DNA of 52,725 nt from an uncultured Selenomonadales bacterium. Its GTDB lineage: Bacteria; Bacillota; Negativicutes; Selenomonadales; Selenomonadaceae. The translations under genes and the position numbers were made by a program. Under the pieces are notes generated by a model. It was not told where the DNA came from. It did not search any database and saw only the letters and a list, made by a program, of their open reading frames with translations. Location: the NCBI GenBank assembly GCA_900314765.1, contig OMWN01000019.1, forward strand, positions 1 through 52,725, read 5' to 3'. This document shows, piece after piece, positions 9,026 through 17,115 of this stretch. Numbering within the stretch: position 1 is the first letter of the stretch; the number at the start of each line of letters is the position of its first letter.

Positions 9026-10876
9026 TTACTGCAACAAGCTCAGCACGCTTGACGAGTTCTGATTTGCCTGCGCGAGTATTGACTGCGCCGTACTAAGGAG
9101 CACGTTGTTTTTCGTGTACTCAGTCATCTCTTTCGCCATGTCCGCGTCGCGGATTGTTGACTCGGAGCTCTGCACATTTTCGCTCGCGGTAGTGAGGTTT
9201 GTCGCCGTGTACTCGAGCCGGCTCTCCATGGCGCCTATCGTCGTCTGCGTGTCGAGAGCCTTTTCCACGGCCTTGTCAATGAGGTCTATGCTTTGCATCG
9301 CCTTGTCGCGCGTCGCAACCGATATATTCTCTCCCGTCGACGAACGCAGGCCAAGCGATTTCGCCCTCATATCAAAGGTGAATACCCTTATCGCTTGATT
9401 TGACTTCGTGCCAACTTGCAGCAAGAGGAAATTATTGAGCCGTTTCCGCCCGTTTTTCGAGAGCCCTACGAAATCCTCAGGCCACTCAATCTCAAGATCG
9501 TCTATCACGGTGAGCTTGCCATCGGGAGACGTCCATACGGACGGATCAGTCGTCTCAGGGACTACACTCTCCGCCGTTTTTGTTTGGCCACTCCCCGCGT
9601 CTGAGCCAGTTATCGATCCCGTGTCAGCGTTCGTGAGAATTATATTGCAACTGTTTAGAAGAAAATCATCAAGGCTTGAACTGTTTCCCAAGTCGTTTAT
9701 AAGCGAATTAATTGCAGCATCCATCGTAGCGAATTTGCCACCTGTCGCCGCATTTATCGCCTCATTTACCACGGCATTTCCATCATTGCTCGTAGATGTC
9801 CTGAGCACATCCATAAACGTTTTCATGTTCGTCGCCGCATCTGATGAAGCTCCATTTTTGGCAACATAACGCCACAGCACGTATCCCGCAGCATACGCAG
9901 TATCTGTGAGTTTTATGTTATCTTTGCTCATAATAGGCTTTGCATCAAGCGCATCCTTAAAATTATCTTTTGTAAGCGACCGTATGGTATATCCGCGAAA
10001 ATCATCAATACCATGAACGAGCTCTGCCATTCCTTCCACTAGATAATCAGGCAAACTGCGAAACGTTTTCACATTTGCCGCCATTATGGCATGGGTCATC
10101 TCGTGCGTAATGACTCTGTCAAGATATCCCGCCTCTGGACGCAGCGAGTTACCGTTTGGGTCTGTCGTGCTCATGTTTTTAAAATAATCCATATTCACAT
10201 GAAGCTCCAGCTTGGCGACATCTCCACTGGGAACACTGTAAAAGCTTCGTACAAAGGCAAGCGCATTTGAAAGATTTGCTGGCTCCGTCTCATCCATATA
10301 AACCGTAATGCGATTGATTTTTGTCGTGGGCTGGCCAAACGTTGTCGCATACGACTGCTGGATGAGGTCCAGCGAGTCCTTCAGCCACTCGCTGTTAAGG
10401 CCCCGAATAAGGAAGTCCGACACTGACTCGATAGGACCGACGCCACTCGCATTGCCAGGAATATTCAGCAAGTATTTCCCATTGAACGTAACTTGTGAAT
10501 TATCGTCCACTTGGTCGATTGCCTGGTCGATCTCCTTCTGTATCGTCGCACGGTCAATGTCGGTATTCGTGTCATTCGCCGCATCGAGTGCTTTCTCCTT
10601 CAGCGTCTTCAGTATGTCAACAGTCGATGACACTGCCCCTTCAGCGGTGCGAAGCATGCTTATGCCGTTCTGCGTGTTCCTGACATCTTGGTCGAGGCCA
10701 CGCACCTCCACTCGCATGCGCTCCGATATTGAGTACCCCGACGCGTCGTCGCCCGCGCTGTTTATGCGCATGCCCGACGACACTTTTGCAAGCGACTTCG
10801 CGAGCGCTGTCTTATTTTTTTTCAACGTGTTCAGCGCATTCGTAGCCGATTTGTTATTTTTGATGACGAGTCCCAC
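9026..10876 (-). CDS. Flagellin with HExxH metallopeptidase domain (flagellinolysin type)
   Basis: A 616-residue protein with intact flagellin ends and a protease in the middle. Residues 1-135 are the D0/D1 N-terminus (VSSGMRINSAGDDASGYSIS), and about 500-616 are the C-terminal D1/D0 ending QNSSSVLSLLQ. The exposed central region holds THEMTHAIMA, a zinc-binding HExxH (His258, Glu259, His262). The third-ligand helix VEGMAEL lies 19 residues later (Glu281 or Glu285), a gluzincin arrangement. Flagellinolysins, known in diverse bacteria, assemble into filaments that digest protein; this is family knowledge. The start is a GTG at 10876 because GGAG lies eight bases upstream. The second flagellin is 102 bases upstream. 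Substrate specificity is unknown. Confidence 0.92.
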   Translation of the reverse strand: MGLVIKNNKSATNALNTLKKNKTALAKSLAKVSSGMRINSAGDDASGYSISERMRVEVRGLDQDVRNTQNGISMLRTAEGAVSSTVDILKTLKEKALDAANDTNTDIDRATIQKEIDQAIDQVDDNSQVTFNGKYLLNIPGNASGVGPIESVSDFLIRGLNSEWLKDSLDLIQQSYATTFGQPTTKINRITVYMDETEPANLSNALAFVRSFYSVPSGDVAKLELHVNMDYFKNMSTTDPNGNSLRPEAGYLDRVITHEMTHAIMAANVKTFRSLPDYLVEGMAELVHGIDDFRGYTIRSLTKDNFKDALDAKPIMSKDNIKLTDTAYAAGYVLWRYVAKNGASSDAATNMKTFMDVLRTSTSNDGNAVVNEAINAATGGKFATMDAAINSLINDLGNSSSLDDFLLNSCNIILTNADTGSITGSDAGSGQTKTAESVVPETTDPSVWTSPDGKLTVIDDLEIEWPEDFVGLSKNGRKRLNNFLLLQVGTKSNQAIRVFTFDMRAKSLGLRSSTGENISVATRDKAMQSIDLIDKAVEKALDTQTTIGAMESRLEYTATNLTTASENVQSSESTIRDADMAKEMTEYTKNNVLLSTAQSILAQANQNSSSVLSLLQ

Positions 10877-10935
10877 AGTCCTCACTCCGCTTTACTTCGA
10901 TAAAAAGCAATACCCTAAAGATACCATTTGCCTTT

Positions 10936-10961
10936 ATATCGTAAGATTGGATGAAACTTAA
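10936..10961 (-). promoter_or_regulatory. Possible sigma-28 promoter of the flagellinolysin gene
   Basis: Minus-strand TTAA (10958-10961), 15 bases, then ACGATAT (10936-10942) resembles the flagellar sigma-D/28 pattern TAAA-N15-CCGATAT. It is about 60 bases before the GTG start. The match is partial. Confidence 0.45.
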
Positions 10962-10978
10962 GTGTTTTTAGGGAAAAC

Positions 10979-13900
10979 TCACTGCAGCAAACTCAGTACA
11001 CTGCCAGCGCTCTGGTTTGCCTGCGCGAGCATGGTCTGCGAGGCTTGCGCGAGGACGTTTGCCTTTGTGTAGTCCATCATTTCCTTTGCCATGTCAGAAT
11101 CGCGAATCGTGCTCTCCGATGCCTGCGTATTTTCTTTCTGCGTGACGATATTCGCGTCCGCAATTTCCATACGCTTTATCTGCGCGCCGACGAGCGTATT
11201 GGTATCCGTCAGATAGTCAATCGCTTTGTCAAGGACGCCTGGGTGCTTTGGCGGAGTGCCAAGTAAGCGTGTGCGCATGTCCTTGTCCGTCACTTTGTAA
11301 TCATAGGCAGTCTCATCGCCCGGAATGAACGCAAAAATCTGATCCATCGTCGTGCGTGGGATGAAGAGCTTGATGTTTCTGTTTGCCTTGTCCGTATGCT
11401 GAATAATCAGCTCATCGCAAAGAATATCACGCTTTTTGAGCATGACATTGTCAATGACGCCATCCGCAATCTTTGCGCCTTCTTCCTGATAATCGTAGTA
11501 ATAAGGGTCATTGACAGCCCAATGCCTACGGTCAAACATCGTGACCACGCCATCCTCCGCAATGCGCAGGCGCATGTAGTGATCAAAATGCTCTTCTCCT
11601 TCTACCTTTCCCTCCAGATACGGCTGTGCTTGGTCGTAGAATGCCTGTGCCAGCCCTTTTGCGTCCTTAACGCCGGCAGTGTTGATGACGATGCTCTTGA
11701 TCGTATCCTCATCCGTGCCGCTTTCTGGACGTTCGCCCTCGACTTCTCCGTTGACAAATATGAAATTCCACCATTCGCGCGCATCCGTCGCGCAATAAAC
11801 ACGAAAACCCTTGCAGTCAAGCTGTTCCATCAGCTTACCGAAATCGGCATAATCCTTATTCGCTTTAGCCGCTTCATCCGCCCATTTGGCAAAATCAATG
11901 TCATACATGCGAAGCGACGCCCTCTTGACATCAAGCGTTGCCCCGCCCGCAGGACTATCCCACGGGCATGTGATTGTCACGCCATTTGCATCCGACGTCA
12001 CGGTATCAAGCGTCTCTTCTTTATATTCCTGCTTGTCCTTGTCCCATGCACCATGCTTGATATACGTGCTTGGGTCGGCCTCCTTCATCAGCTGAGCAAA
12101 AGCCTCATTGAGAGTTTTGCCTTCATTCACAGCCTGACGCATCATGTCGACGTCTATGGCGCTGCCTGTCGAGGCGCGCGGCTCCGCGTAAATGCCGCCC
12201 TTCGAATCAATGAACTCAATTTGGCCACCAAAATACGTGATGGATTTGCCACGCAAGTCCTTGATGAAGTCCTCCACATCCGTACCGTCCGGCGGATACG
12301 AGATGGTGATCGAGGCATGCTCGCCATCCTCGCCATGCTTTGTGATGGTAAAGCCGTTCTTGTAGTCAATAGCTGGCTCGCTGTCAAACTCTTTCACAGC
12401 GTCATAGGACGTAGTCTGCGTCACGTCAGGAACAGCAGGCTGTGCAGGCGTAGGCGGGACAACGATGGGCGACGTAGCAGCAACATGGATGCTGTCCGTC
12501 AGATAGTAGCCATTATAGTACGTTCCCTCATCTGGAGCAGTCAACGTCATTGTGCCATTCGCCATGGTGAGCGTCATGCCGTTGAAATCATATGTGCCAT
12601 TTGCGGCCTTGCCTATGGAAAAGCAATTTGATTTTTCCTCTTCCAAACCGCTTGTTCCGCCGATGAATTTCAGCATGCCGACGATTCCGCCATATTTACT
12701 GTGCACCGTGATGCCCGACCCATCTGGCGCATTGGAAACCGATAACTCGACAAACGCTTTTTCCCCCGGTATGTGTGGATGCCTAATACGATCAACATCA
12801 TCAGGATCAGGTGGCAAATAGTCAGAAATCACACCGCTGGCATCCTCGCCATGATCAAAATATTTTTCCTTCCCTTGAATCAACCCAGTAGACGAATAAT
12901 TATACCCCGGCTTTCCCGGAATTGTGTACCCATTAGTGGCGGGGATCGCAGGATGTCCTTTTGTTATGACCTTCGTATTAGTATGAGCTTCGCACTCCAC
13001 ACCGTCAAAATTGATGTGAGCGGATGCCGCACCCGTTGAATATGTTGTGTATATGACATTGGAGCCGTTGACGGTCGCACCCACATCATCGCCTTTGGCA
13101 TTGACGGCACTTGCAATGGCATTCGCAATCTGCGCGTACGTGGTCATGCCGGAAATATCTATATTAGTGGCAAACTCATTGAGATGATTCGTTTGATAGT
13201 TTTTGTCTCGAAATGACTGGCTCGCATCGGTCGTCAGCACATACCAATTATAATTGATGCGAAAGCCGACATTGTCGAGCAATGACACGTTGTCCTGTCC
13301 GTTTGTCTGCCCATACCCTGCAAGAGTCATCTTGTATTCGGATTGCGTTCCTGCCGTGCCGCCAGTGAACGGATTCGACGATGCCAGATTGAGAGATGGG
13401 ATAGTCGAAGCCGTTTCCTCATACTCGTGAAAAATATCAAACGGCCCCTCAACGCCGTCAAGCGTCGGATGATATCTGTGATCAACTTTGCCGAGCTCCG
13501 TATACTCCCATGATTCGTCAGGTATGATACCATCATCACTGTCCGGCTGCATCTGCACTTTGCCGGGTTTCCCCCAATGACGTACAGTCTTCAGAATCGT
13601 ATCGCCGAACAATACTCGCCTGCCATTATAGGAAGTCGATACCGCGATGTCGTCTATCTGGTCGTAGCTCTGGTTGATTTCCTTCTGAATTGTTGCACGG
13701 TCGATTTCCGTGTTCGTGTCGTTGCTCGCGTCAATGACTTTCTGCTTGACTGTCCGAATGATGTCAATCTGATTTTGGATGCCGCCCTCGGCCACACGCA
13801 GGAGCTTTGCACCATTCTGCACGTTCTGCGTGTCCTGATTCAGTGCTCGCAAACGCACACGCATACGCTCAGAGATTGAGTACTCCGACGCGCCGTCGCC

Positions 13901-14023
13901 TGCGCCATTGATTCTCATGCCGCTTGCGACTTTCTTGAGTGACTTGCTGAGCGTCGTGTCGTTCTTCTTCAGCTGGCCAAGAGCCAACATCGCGCTCCCG
14001 TTGTTCATAACGGTCATTGTCAT
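10979..14023 (-). CDS. Giant flagellin with very large central insertion
   Basis: A flagellin of about 1014 residues, where typical ones have 270-550. The N-terminus (VASGMRINGAGDGASEYSIS) and C-terminus (ending QSAGSVLSLLQ) are canonical D0/D1, and the NDTNTEIDRATIQKEI block is shared with the adjacent flagellin. Between about residues 135 and 920 is an insertion exposed on the filament surface, rich in Gly, Asp, Tyr and Pro, with a Pro-rich linker (VVPPTPAQPAVPDV) dividing it into at least two parts. No HExxH or other known catalytic motif is visible. The start at 14023 follows CGGGGGAA; a longer frame is not supported. It has its own sigma-A-like promoter next to the XRE palindrome. The function of the insertion is unknown. 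Confidence 0.92.
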   Translation of the reverse strand: MTMTVMNNGSAMLALGQLKKNDTTLSKSLKKVASGMRINGAGDGASEYSISERMRVRLRALNQDTQNVQNGAKLLRVAEGGIQNQIDIIRTVKQKVIDASNDTNTEIDRATIQKEINQSYDQIDDIAVSTSYNGRRVLFGDTILKTVRHWGKPGKVQMQPDSDDGIIPDESWEYTELGKVDHRYHPTLDGVEGPFDIFHEYEETASTIPSLNLASSNPFTGGTAGTQSEYKMTLAGYGQTNGQDNVSLLDNVGFRINYNWYVLTTDASQSFRDKNYQTNHLNEFATNIDISGMTTYAQIANAIASAVNAKGDDVGATVNGSNVIYTTYSTGAASAHINFDGVECEAHTNTKVITKGHPAIPATNGYTIPGKPGYNYSSTGLIQGKEKYFDHGEDASGVISDYLPPDPDDVDRIRHPHIPGEKAFVELSVSNAPDGSGITVHSKYGGIVGMLKFIGGTSGLEEEKSNCFSIGKAANGTYDFNGMTLTMANGTMTLTAPDEGTYYNGYYLTDSIHVAATSPIVVPPTPAQPAVPDVTQTTSYDAVKEFDSEPAIDYKNGFTITKHGEDGEHASITISYPPDGTDVEDFIKDLRGKSITYFGGQIEFIDSKGGIYAEPRASTGSAIDVDMMRQAVNEGKTLNEAFAQLMKEADPSTYIKHGAWDKDKQEYKEETLDTVTSDANGVTITCPWDSPAGGATLDVKRASLRMYDIDFAKWADEAAKANKDYADFGKLMEQLDCKGFRVYCATDAREWWNFIFVNGEVEGERPESGTDEDTIKSIVINTAGVKDAKGLAQAFYDQAQPYLEGKVEGEEHFDHYMRLRIAEDGVVTMFDRRHWAVNDPYYYDYQEEGAKIADGVIDNVMLKKRDILCDELIIQHTDKANRNIKLFIPRTTMDQIFAFIPGDETAYDYKVTDKDMRTRLLGTPPKHPGVLDKAIDYLTDTNTLVGAQIKRMEIADANIVTQKENTQASESTIRDSDMAKEMMDYTKANVLAQASQTMLAQANQSAGSVLSLLQ

Positions 14024-14097
14024 CGTAAATTCCCCCGTTCGTCCATGAACTTTGCATCTTGCAATTTCTTGCAATTTTCCTTATTAACCTAAATCCT

Positions 14098-14126
14098 ATT
14101 TTACGACGTTTTGTGGTAAACGTCAA
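14098..14126 (-). promoter_or_regulatory. Sigma-A-like promoter of the giant flagellin
   Basis: Minus-strand TTGACG (14121-14126), 17 bases, TAAAAT (14098-14103). The spacer contains an inverted repeat GACGTTT/AAACGTC (14105-14124), and the 18-bp palindrome begins directly beyond the -35. This looks like a sigma-A promoter, not a flagellar sigma-28 one. Confidence 0.7.
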
Positions 14127-14144
14127 TATCACAAATTTGTGATA
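14127..14144. promoter_or_regulatory. Perfect 18-bp palindrome, probable XRE operator
   Basis: TATCACAAATTTGTGATA is fully self-complementary. It abuts the -35 of the giant flagellin promoter on one side and lies two bases from a TATAAT (14147-14152) that would serve the rightward XRE gene on the other. A dimeric XRE protein is the natural candidate to bind it. Confidence 0.7.
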
Positions 14145-14172
14145 AATATAATCATCTTGAAAAGGTGATTGT

Positions 14173-14412
14173 ATGAGAAATGAGACAAAATACAGACGTC
14201 TGCGCGATTTGCGCGTTGACCATGATTTCAACCAAACGCAAATTGCAAAGGTTTTAGGCTGCACGCAGACTTGCTACTCAAATTATGAGATTGGTTTGCG
14301 AGACATTCCGACTGACACGCTGATAAAGCTGGCAACATTTTACAACACGAGCATCGATTATCTGCTCGGGCTCACGGATGAGCCTAGTCCGTACCCAAGG
14401 AAAAAGAAGTGA
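14173..14412 (+). CDS. XRE-family helix-turn-helix regulator
   Basis: A 79-residue single-domain Cro/CI-type regulator. The HTH occupies about residues 8-62 (NQTQIAKVLGCTQTCYSNYE is the recognition unit, then the ASIDYLLGL-like segment TSIDYLLGL). It has no sensor domain. AAAGGTGA lies just upstream of the ATG. The gene is divergent from the giant flagellin and shares with it a promoter region containing a perfect palindrome, so it probably regulates itself and that flagellin. This pairing is inference from position. It might instead be a leftover from a mobile element, but no other such genes flank it. Confidence 0.9.
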   Translation: MRNETKYRRLRDLRVDHDFNQTQIAKVLGCTQTCYSNYEIGLRDIPTDTLIKLATFYNTSIDYLLGLTDEPSPYPRKKK

Positions 14413-14456
14413 TAAAGGCTACGCTTTTACATTCAGCCGCAAGCGATGGGAATGGC

Positions 14457-14509
14457 AGACCCTCTCCGCCTCGCATTCGCTCGGCACCTCCCCCAGAGTG
14501 GGAGGCTTA
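14457..14509. repeat. Solo arm of the 255-bp MITE-like repeat
   Basis: This copy carries only the GACCCTCTCCGCCTCGCATT arm and continues through CACCTCCCCCAGAGTGGGAG. It is the reverse complement of the right terminal inverted repeat of the copies at 21168, 24821 and 34938. Confidence 0.8.
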
Positions 14510-14539
14510 TAGAGCATTTCCATGCTCATATATCCACAC

Positions 14540-14578
14540 AAAAAAGCACTCGACTTCCGTCATCGAGTGCTATTTTGA
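14540..14578. terminator. Terminator between XRE gene and zinc-type lipoprotein gene
   Basis: Arms AGCACTCGA and TCGAGTGCT surround a short loop, with a T6 run on the minus strand and TTTT on the plus strand. It can end both converging transcripts. Confidence 0.85.
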
Positions 14579-14650
14579 TTCGCGCTATTCTATTGTCGTC
14601 ATCGCATGACTGTTGCCTTTCTTGCTAATCTTTCAATCAATCTTCTTTCC

Positions 14651-15547
14651 TTATTTCAGCGCTTCTTTGAGTGTCTCCATGTTTGCCCTCATGCGATTGA
14701 TGTAGTCGTCAGCGGCTGTTTCTTTTGCCTCGCCCGTGACTATGGGGTCGAGTGTGTAGATTGTCGCGCCTGTCGCGCTCGCTATGGTCTCAGCGGCTTT
14801 GGGTGAGTGCTGCGGCTCGGTGAAGAGCGCTTTCGTGCACGACGCGTTTACCTGCTCTATCGTTTTCTCAAGCTCGGCGGGTGTCGGCTCGGTGCCGGGC
14901 TCGCGCTCTATGACGGAGACGATGTTGAGCTTGAATTCTTTCGCGAAGTACGGGAATGCCTCGTGGAATGTCACGATGTCTTTGTTCGGCAAGTCGTCGA
15001 GCGCGTCGTGCATCTCGTGACGAAGGTCTGTGAGACGATTGACGTACGTGAGCGCATTTTTCCTGTACGCGTCGGCGTGCGCGGGGTCAGCCGCGCAGAG
15101 TTCGCGCACGATTTCTTTGACCTGCATCATCGAGTACGTGACGCTCATCCAGACGTGCGGATTTGGCTCGCCGTCCTGCTCGATGAACTTTATTTCGTCC
15201 CATTTCGACGCGTCGATGACTTTGAGATTTTTGTGGCTCTCTATGACTTTGCCCATGAAACTCTCCATGCCCGCGCCATTGACGACGAATATGTCGGCGC
15301 TCTCGAGCGTCTTCATGTCCTTCGTCGTGAGCTGGTAGTCGTGAAGGCAGCCTGTCTGCGGCTCCGTCATGTTCGAGACCTCGACGCCTTCGACGCCCTT
15401 CGTGATGTTTATGACGTCGATGTACATCGGGTAGAACGACGTGACGATGTGCACTTTGCCGTCGCCTGCGGCCTTTTTCTCGCCGCCACAGCCCGCGAGC
15501 ATCGCGCACATGATGACGCACGCGATGAGCCATACGATTTTTTTCAA
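14651..15547 (-). CDS. ZnuA/AdcA-type metal-binding lipoprotein
   Basis: A 298-residue cluster 9 (TroA-fold) substrate-binding lipoprotein for Zn(II) or Mn(II). It has a lipobox LAGC near residue 19-22 and metal-ligand candidates His in CLHDYQLTTKD, His in NPHVWMS, His in TFHEAFPYFAKEF, and the EPQHSP loop. There is no His-rich loop of classic ZnuA. The start is a TTG at 15547, eight bases after GAGG; the frame opens nine bases earlier at a GTG overlapping that site. No permease or ATPase gene is adjacent, so it is an orphan binding protein. Which metal it binds is not decidable here. Confidence 0.9.
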   Translation of the reverse strand: MKKIVWLIACVIMCAMLAGCGGEKKAAGDGKVHIVTSFYPMYIDVINITKGVEGVEVSNMTEPQTGCLHDYQLTTKDMKTLESADIFVVNGAGMESFMGKVIESHKNLKVIDASKWDEIKFIEQDGEPNPHVWMSVTYSMMQVKEIVRELCAADPAHADAYRKNALTYVNRLTDLRHEMHDALDDLPNKDIVTFHEAFPYFAKEFKLNIVSVIEREPGTEPTPAELEKTIEQVNASCTKALFTEPQHSPKAAETIASATGATIYTLDPIVTGEAKETAADDYINRMRANMETLKEALK

Positions 15548-15588
15548 TCCATTCACCTCATATTCATACGAAAATTTTCACATATTTC

Positions 15589-15619
15589 ATTATATCGTTA
15601 ATTCTATCAAATTTGTCAA
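15589..15619 (-). promoter_or_regulatory. Candidate promoter of the metal-binding lipoprotein gene
   Basis: Minus-strand TTGACA (15614-15619) is followed after 19 bases by TATAAT (15589-15594), or after 17 by GATATA. No clear Zur or MntR palindrome was seen next to it. The rest of 15548-15899 contains this promoter and the opposing fbp-type promoter only. Confidence 0.6.
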
Positions 15620-15721
15620 GGCGCAAAATTATTTCGTGCTCATCGCCATCGCACTTAAAAATTTTACCCGTCCACTTTGATTTTAGTTCATTTTTTGCGA
15701 CAATAAAGCGATTTTTTTGGA

Positions 15722-15750
15722 TTGTTTTATGAAAAAATGATGGGTATAAT
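15722..15750 (+). promoter_or_regulatory. Promoter of the iron-type ABC operon
   Basis: TTGTTT (15722-15727), 17 bases, TATAAT (15745-15750). This leaves an untranslated leader of about 140 bases before the ATG at 15900. The leader includes the complementary words TTTCGCGGTC and GACCGCGACT (15793-15836), a possible stem whose role is unknown. Confidence 0.75.
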
Positions 15751-15899
15751 CTACATAAAATATGGAATTGTCAGAAATAGAAAGCATTTGCTTTCGCGGT
15801 CTATTAACTTCAGTGGATTGCTTTTAAGACCGCGACTGCAAATTTTCCTGTTTTGGCGTTCCGTGTCGAAAAACTTATATTTTTTAAGGAGTGAAGAGT

Positions 15900-16961
15900 A
15901 TGCGGAAAAAAGGTATCATGCTGATCGTGGCCGCTGTCATGGCTCTCATGACGGCAGTGCTCGCAGGCTGCGGCGGCGGACCGAAGCAGCAGTCGTCGGG
16001 CTCAGGCTCGGGCGGCGCGGCAAAGAGCGGCAACAAGCTCGTCATCTACACGTCGATGAAGGAGTCACTCATCGGCGGCATCGTGAAAGGGTTCAAAGCG
16101 AAGTACCCCGACATCGAGGTCGATTATCAGTCAGCCGGCGCCGGCAAGCTCATGGCGAAAATCGCTGCTGAGCGTCAGAGCGGCAAAATCCTCGCTGATG
16201 TCATCTGGACGAGTGAGGTCCCAGACTTCTACAGCATGAAGAGCGAGAACATCCTCGAGCCATACACGCCGAGCAACATCAAAGAGCTCCTCAACCCATT
16301 CGATGACTACGATGGGTCATTCACGGCGGCTCGTCTCGGCACGCTCGGCGTCATCATCAACACGGACAAAATCAAAGAGGCTCCTACGACTTGGTCTGAC
16401 ATCTACACGAAGCCTGAGTACAAGAATGCGTTCGGCATCGCCGACCCAGCGCTTTCGGGCACGTCGTACATGAGCGTCGCGCTCCTCGAGCAGAAGTACG
16501 GCTGGGATTATTTCCAGAAGCTCCATGAGGCTGGCGCCCGCATCGGCAAAGGCTCTGGTCAGGTCATCGATGATACGTCTGTCGGTGAGCTCTCCGCTTG
16601 CCTCGGCGTTGACTACATCACGAACAGCAAAATCGCCAAAGGCGCACACCTCAAGATGTGCTACATGAACGAGCCAAACGCTCTCCTCATGGTCCCAAGC
16701 CCAGTCGCTATTTTCAAGGGCTCGCAGCACATGGACGCCGCAAAGAAATTCGTCGACTACCTGCTCTCCGCTGAGGCACAGCAGATGGTCGCTGATGCCG
16801 GCACCGTCCCAGTCCGCTCCGATGTCAAGCAGGATCCAAAGCATGGCCTGCCGACACCTGAGGACGCTCTGAAGAACGGCATCAAGGTAAAGTACACGGA
16901 AATCCTTCCGGAGAAGGAAAACACCATAAAGAAGTTCACTGAAATCATCGGCAAGAAATAA
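15900..16961 (+). CDS. Iron-type ABC transporter substrate-binding lipoprotein
   Basis: A 353-residue lipoprotein with signal peptide and lipobox VLAGC at about residues 18-22, then a Ser/Gly linker and a periplasmic-binding fold of the FbpA/FutA (cluster D) type: NKLVIYTSMKESLI, DVIWTSEVPDFYSM, and the Tyr-rich tail expected of Fe(III) or similar ligands. The ATG at 15900 has AAGGAG eight bases upstream; a GTG at 15891 overlaps that site and is rejected. It is first in the operon and is followed by a hairpin that would raise its level over the pump genes. The ligand could also be a phosphonate or other anion. Confidence 0.9.
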   Translation: MRKKGIMLIVAAVMALMTAVLAGCGGGPKQQSSGSGSGGAAKSGNKLVIYTSMKESLIGGIVKGFKAKYPDIEVDYQSAGAGKLMAKIAAERQSGKILADVIWTSEVPDFYSMKSENILEPYTPSNIKELLNPFDDYDGSFTAARLGTLGVIINTDKIKEAPTTWSDIYTKPEYKNAFGIADPALSGTSYMSVALLEQKYGWDYFQKLHEAGARIGKGSGQVIDDTSVGELSACLGVDYITNSKIAKGAHLKMCYMNEPNALLMVPSPVAIFKGSQHMDAAKKFVDYLLSAEAQQMVADAGTVPVRSDVKQDPKHGLPTPEDALKNGIKVKYTEILPEKENTIKKFTEIIGKK

Positions 16962-16980
16962 TCGTCGCCTTTGATGGATA

Positions 16981-17014
16981 AAATAGCGGGGCGAGCTCTC
17001 GTCCCGCTATTTTT
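16981..17014 (+). terminator. Intra-operon terminator/attenuator
   Basis: Arms AAATAGCGGG and CCCGCTATTT with an inner CGAG/CTCG pairing, followed by TTTTAA. It lies between the binding-protein gene and the ATPase gene and probably gives partial termination, so more binding protein than transporter. Confidence 0.82.
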
Positions 17015-17115
17015 AACGAAAAAATCCATTCCTTCCGCATCGTGTTTCTTCCCAATCATTTATCACGGTTATCACAGTTATCCATCATATCCACATTTTC
17101 AAAGGAGGTTTCCAA

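Noticed and set aside
11396-12631. 411-residue plus-strand frame inside the giant flagellin
   Set aside because: No motif or start signal, and the minus-strand flagellin frame is continuous and ends in canonical D0.
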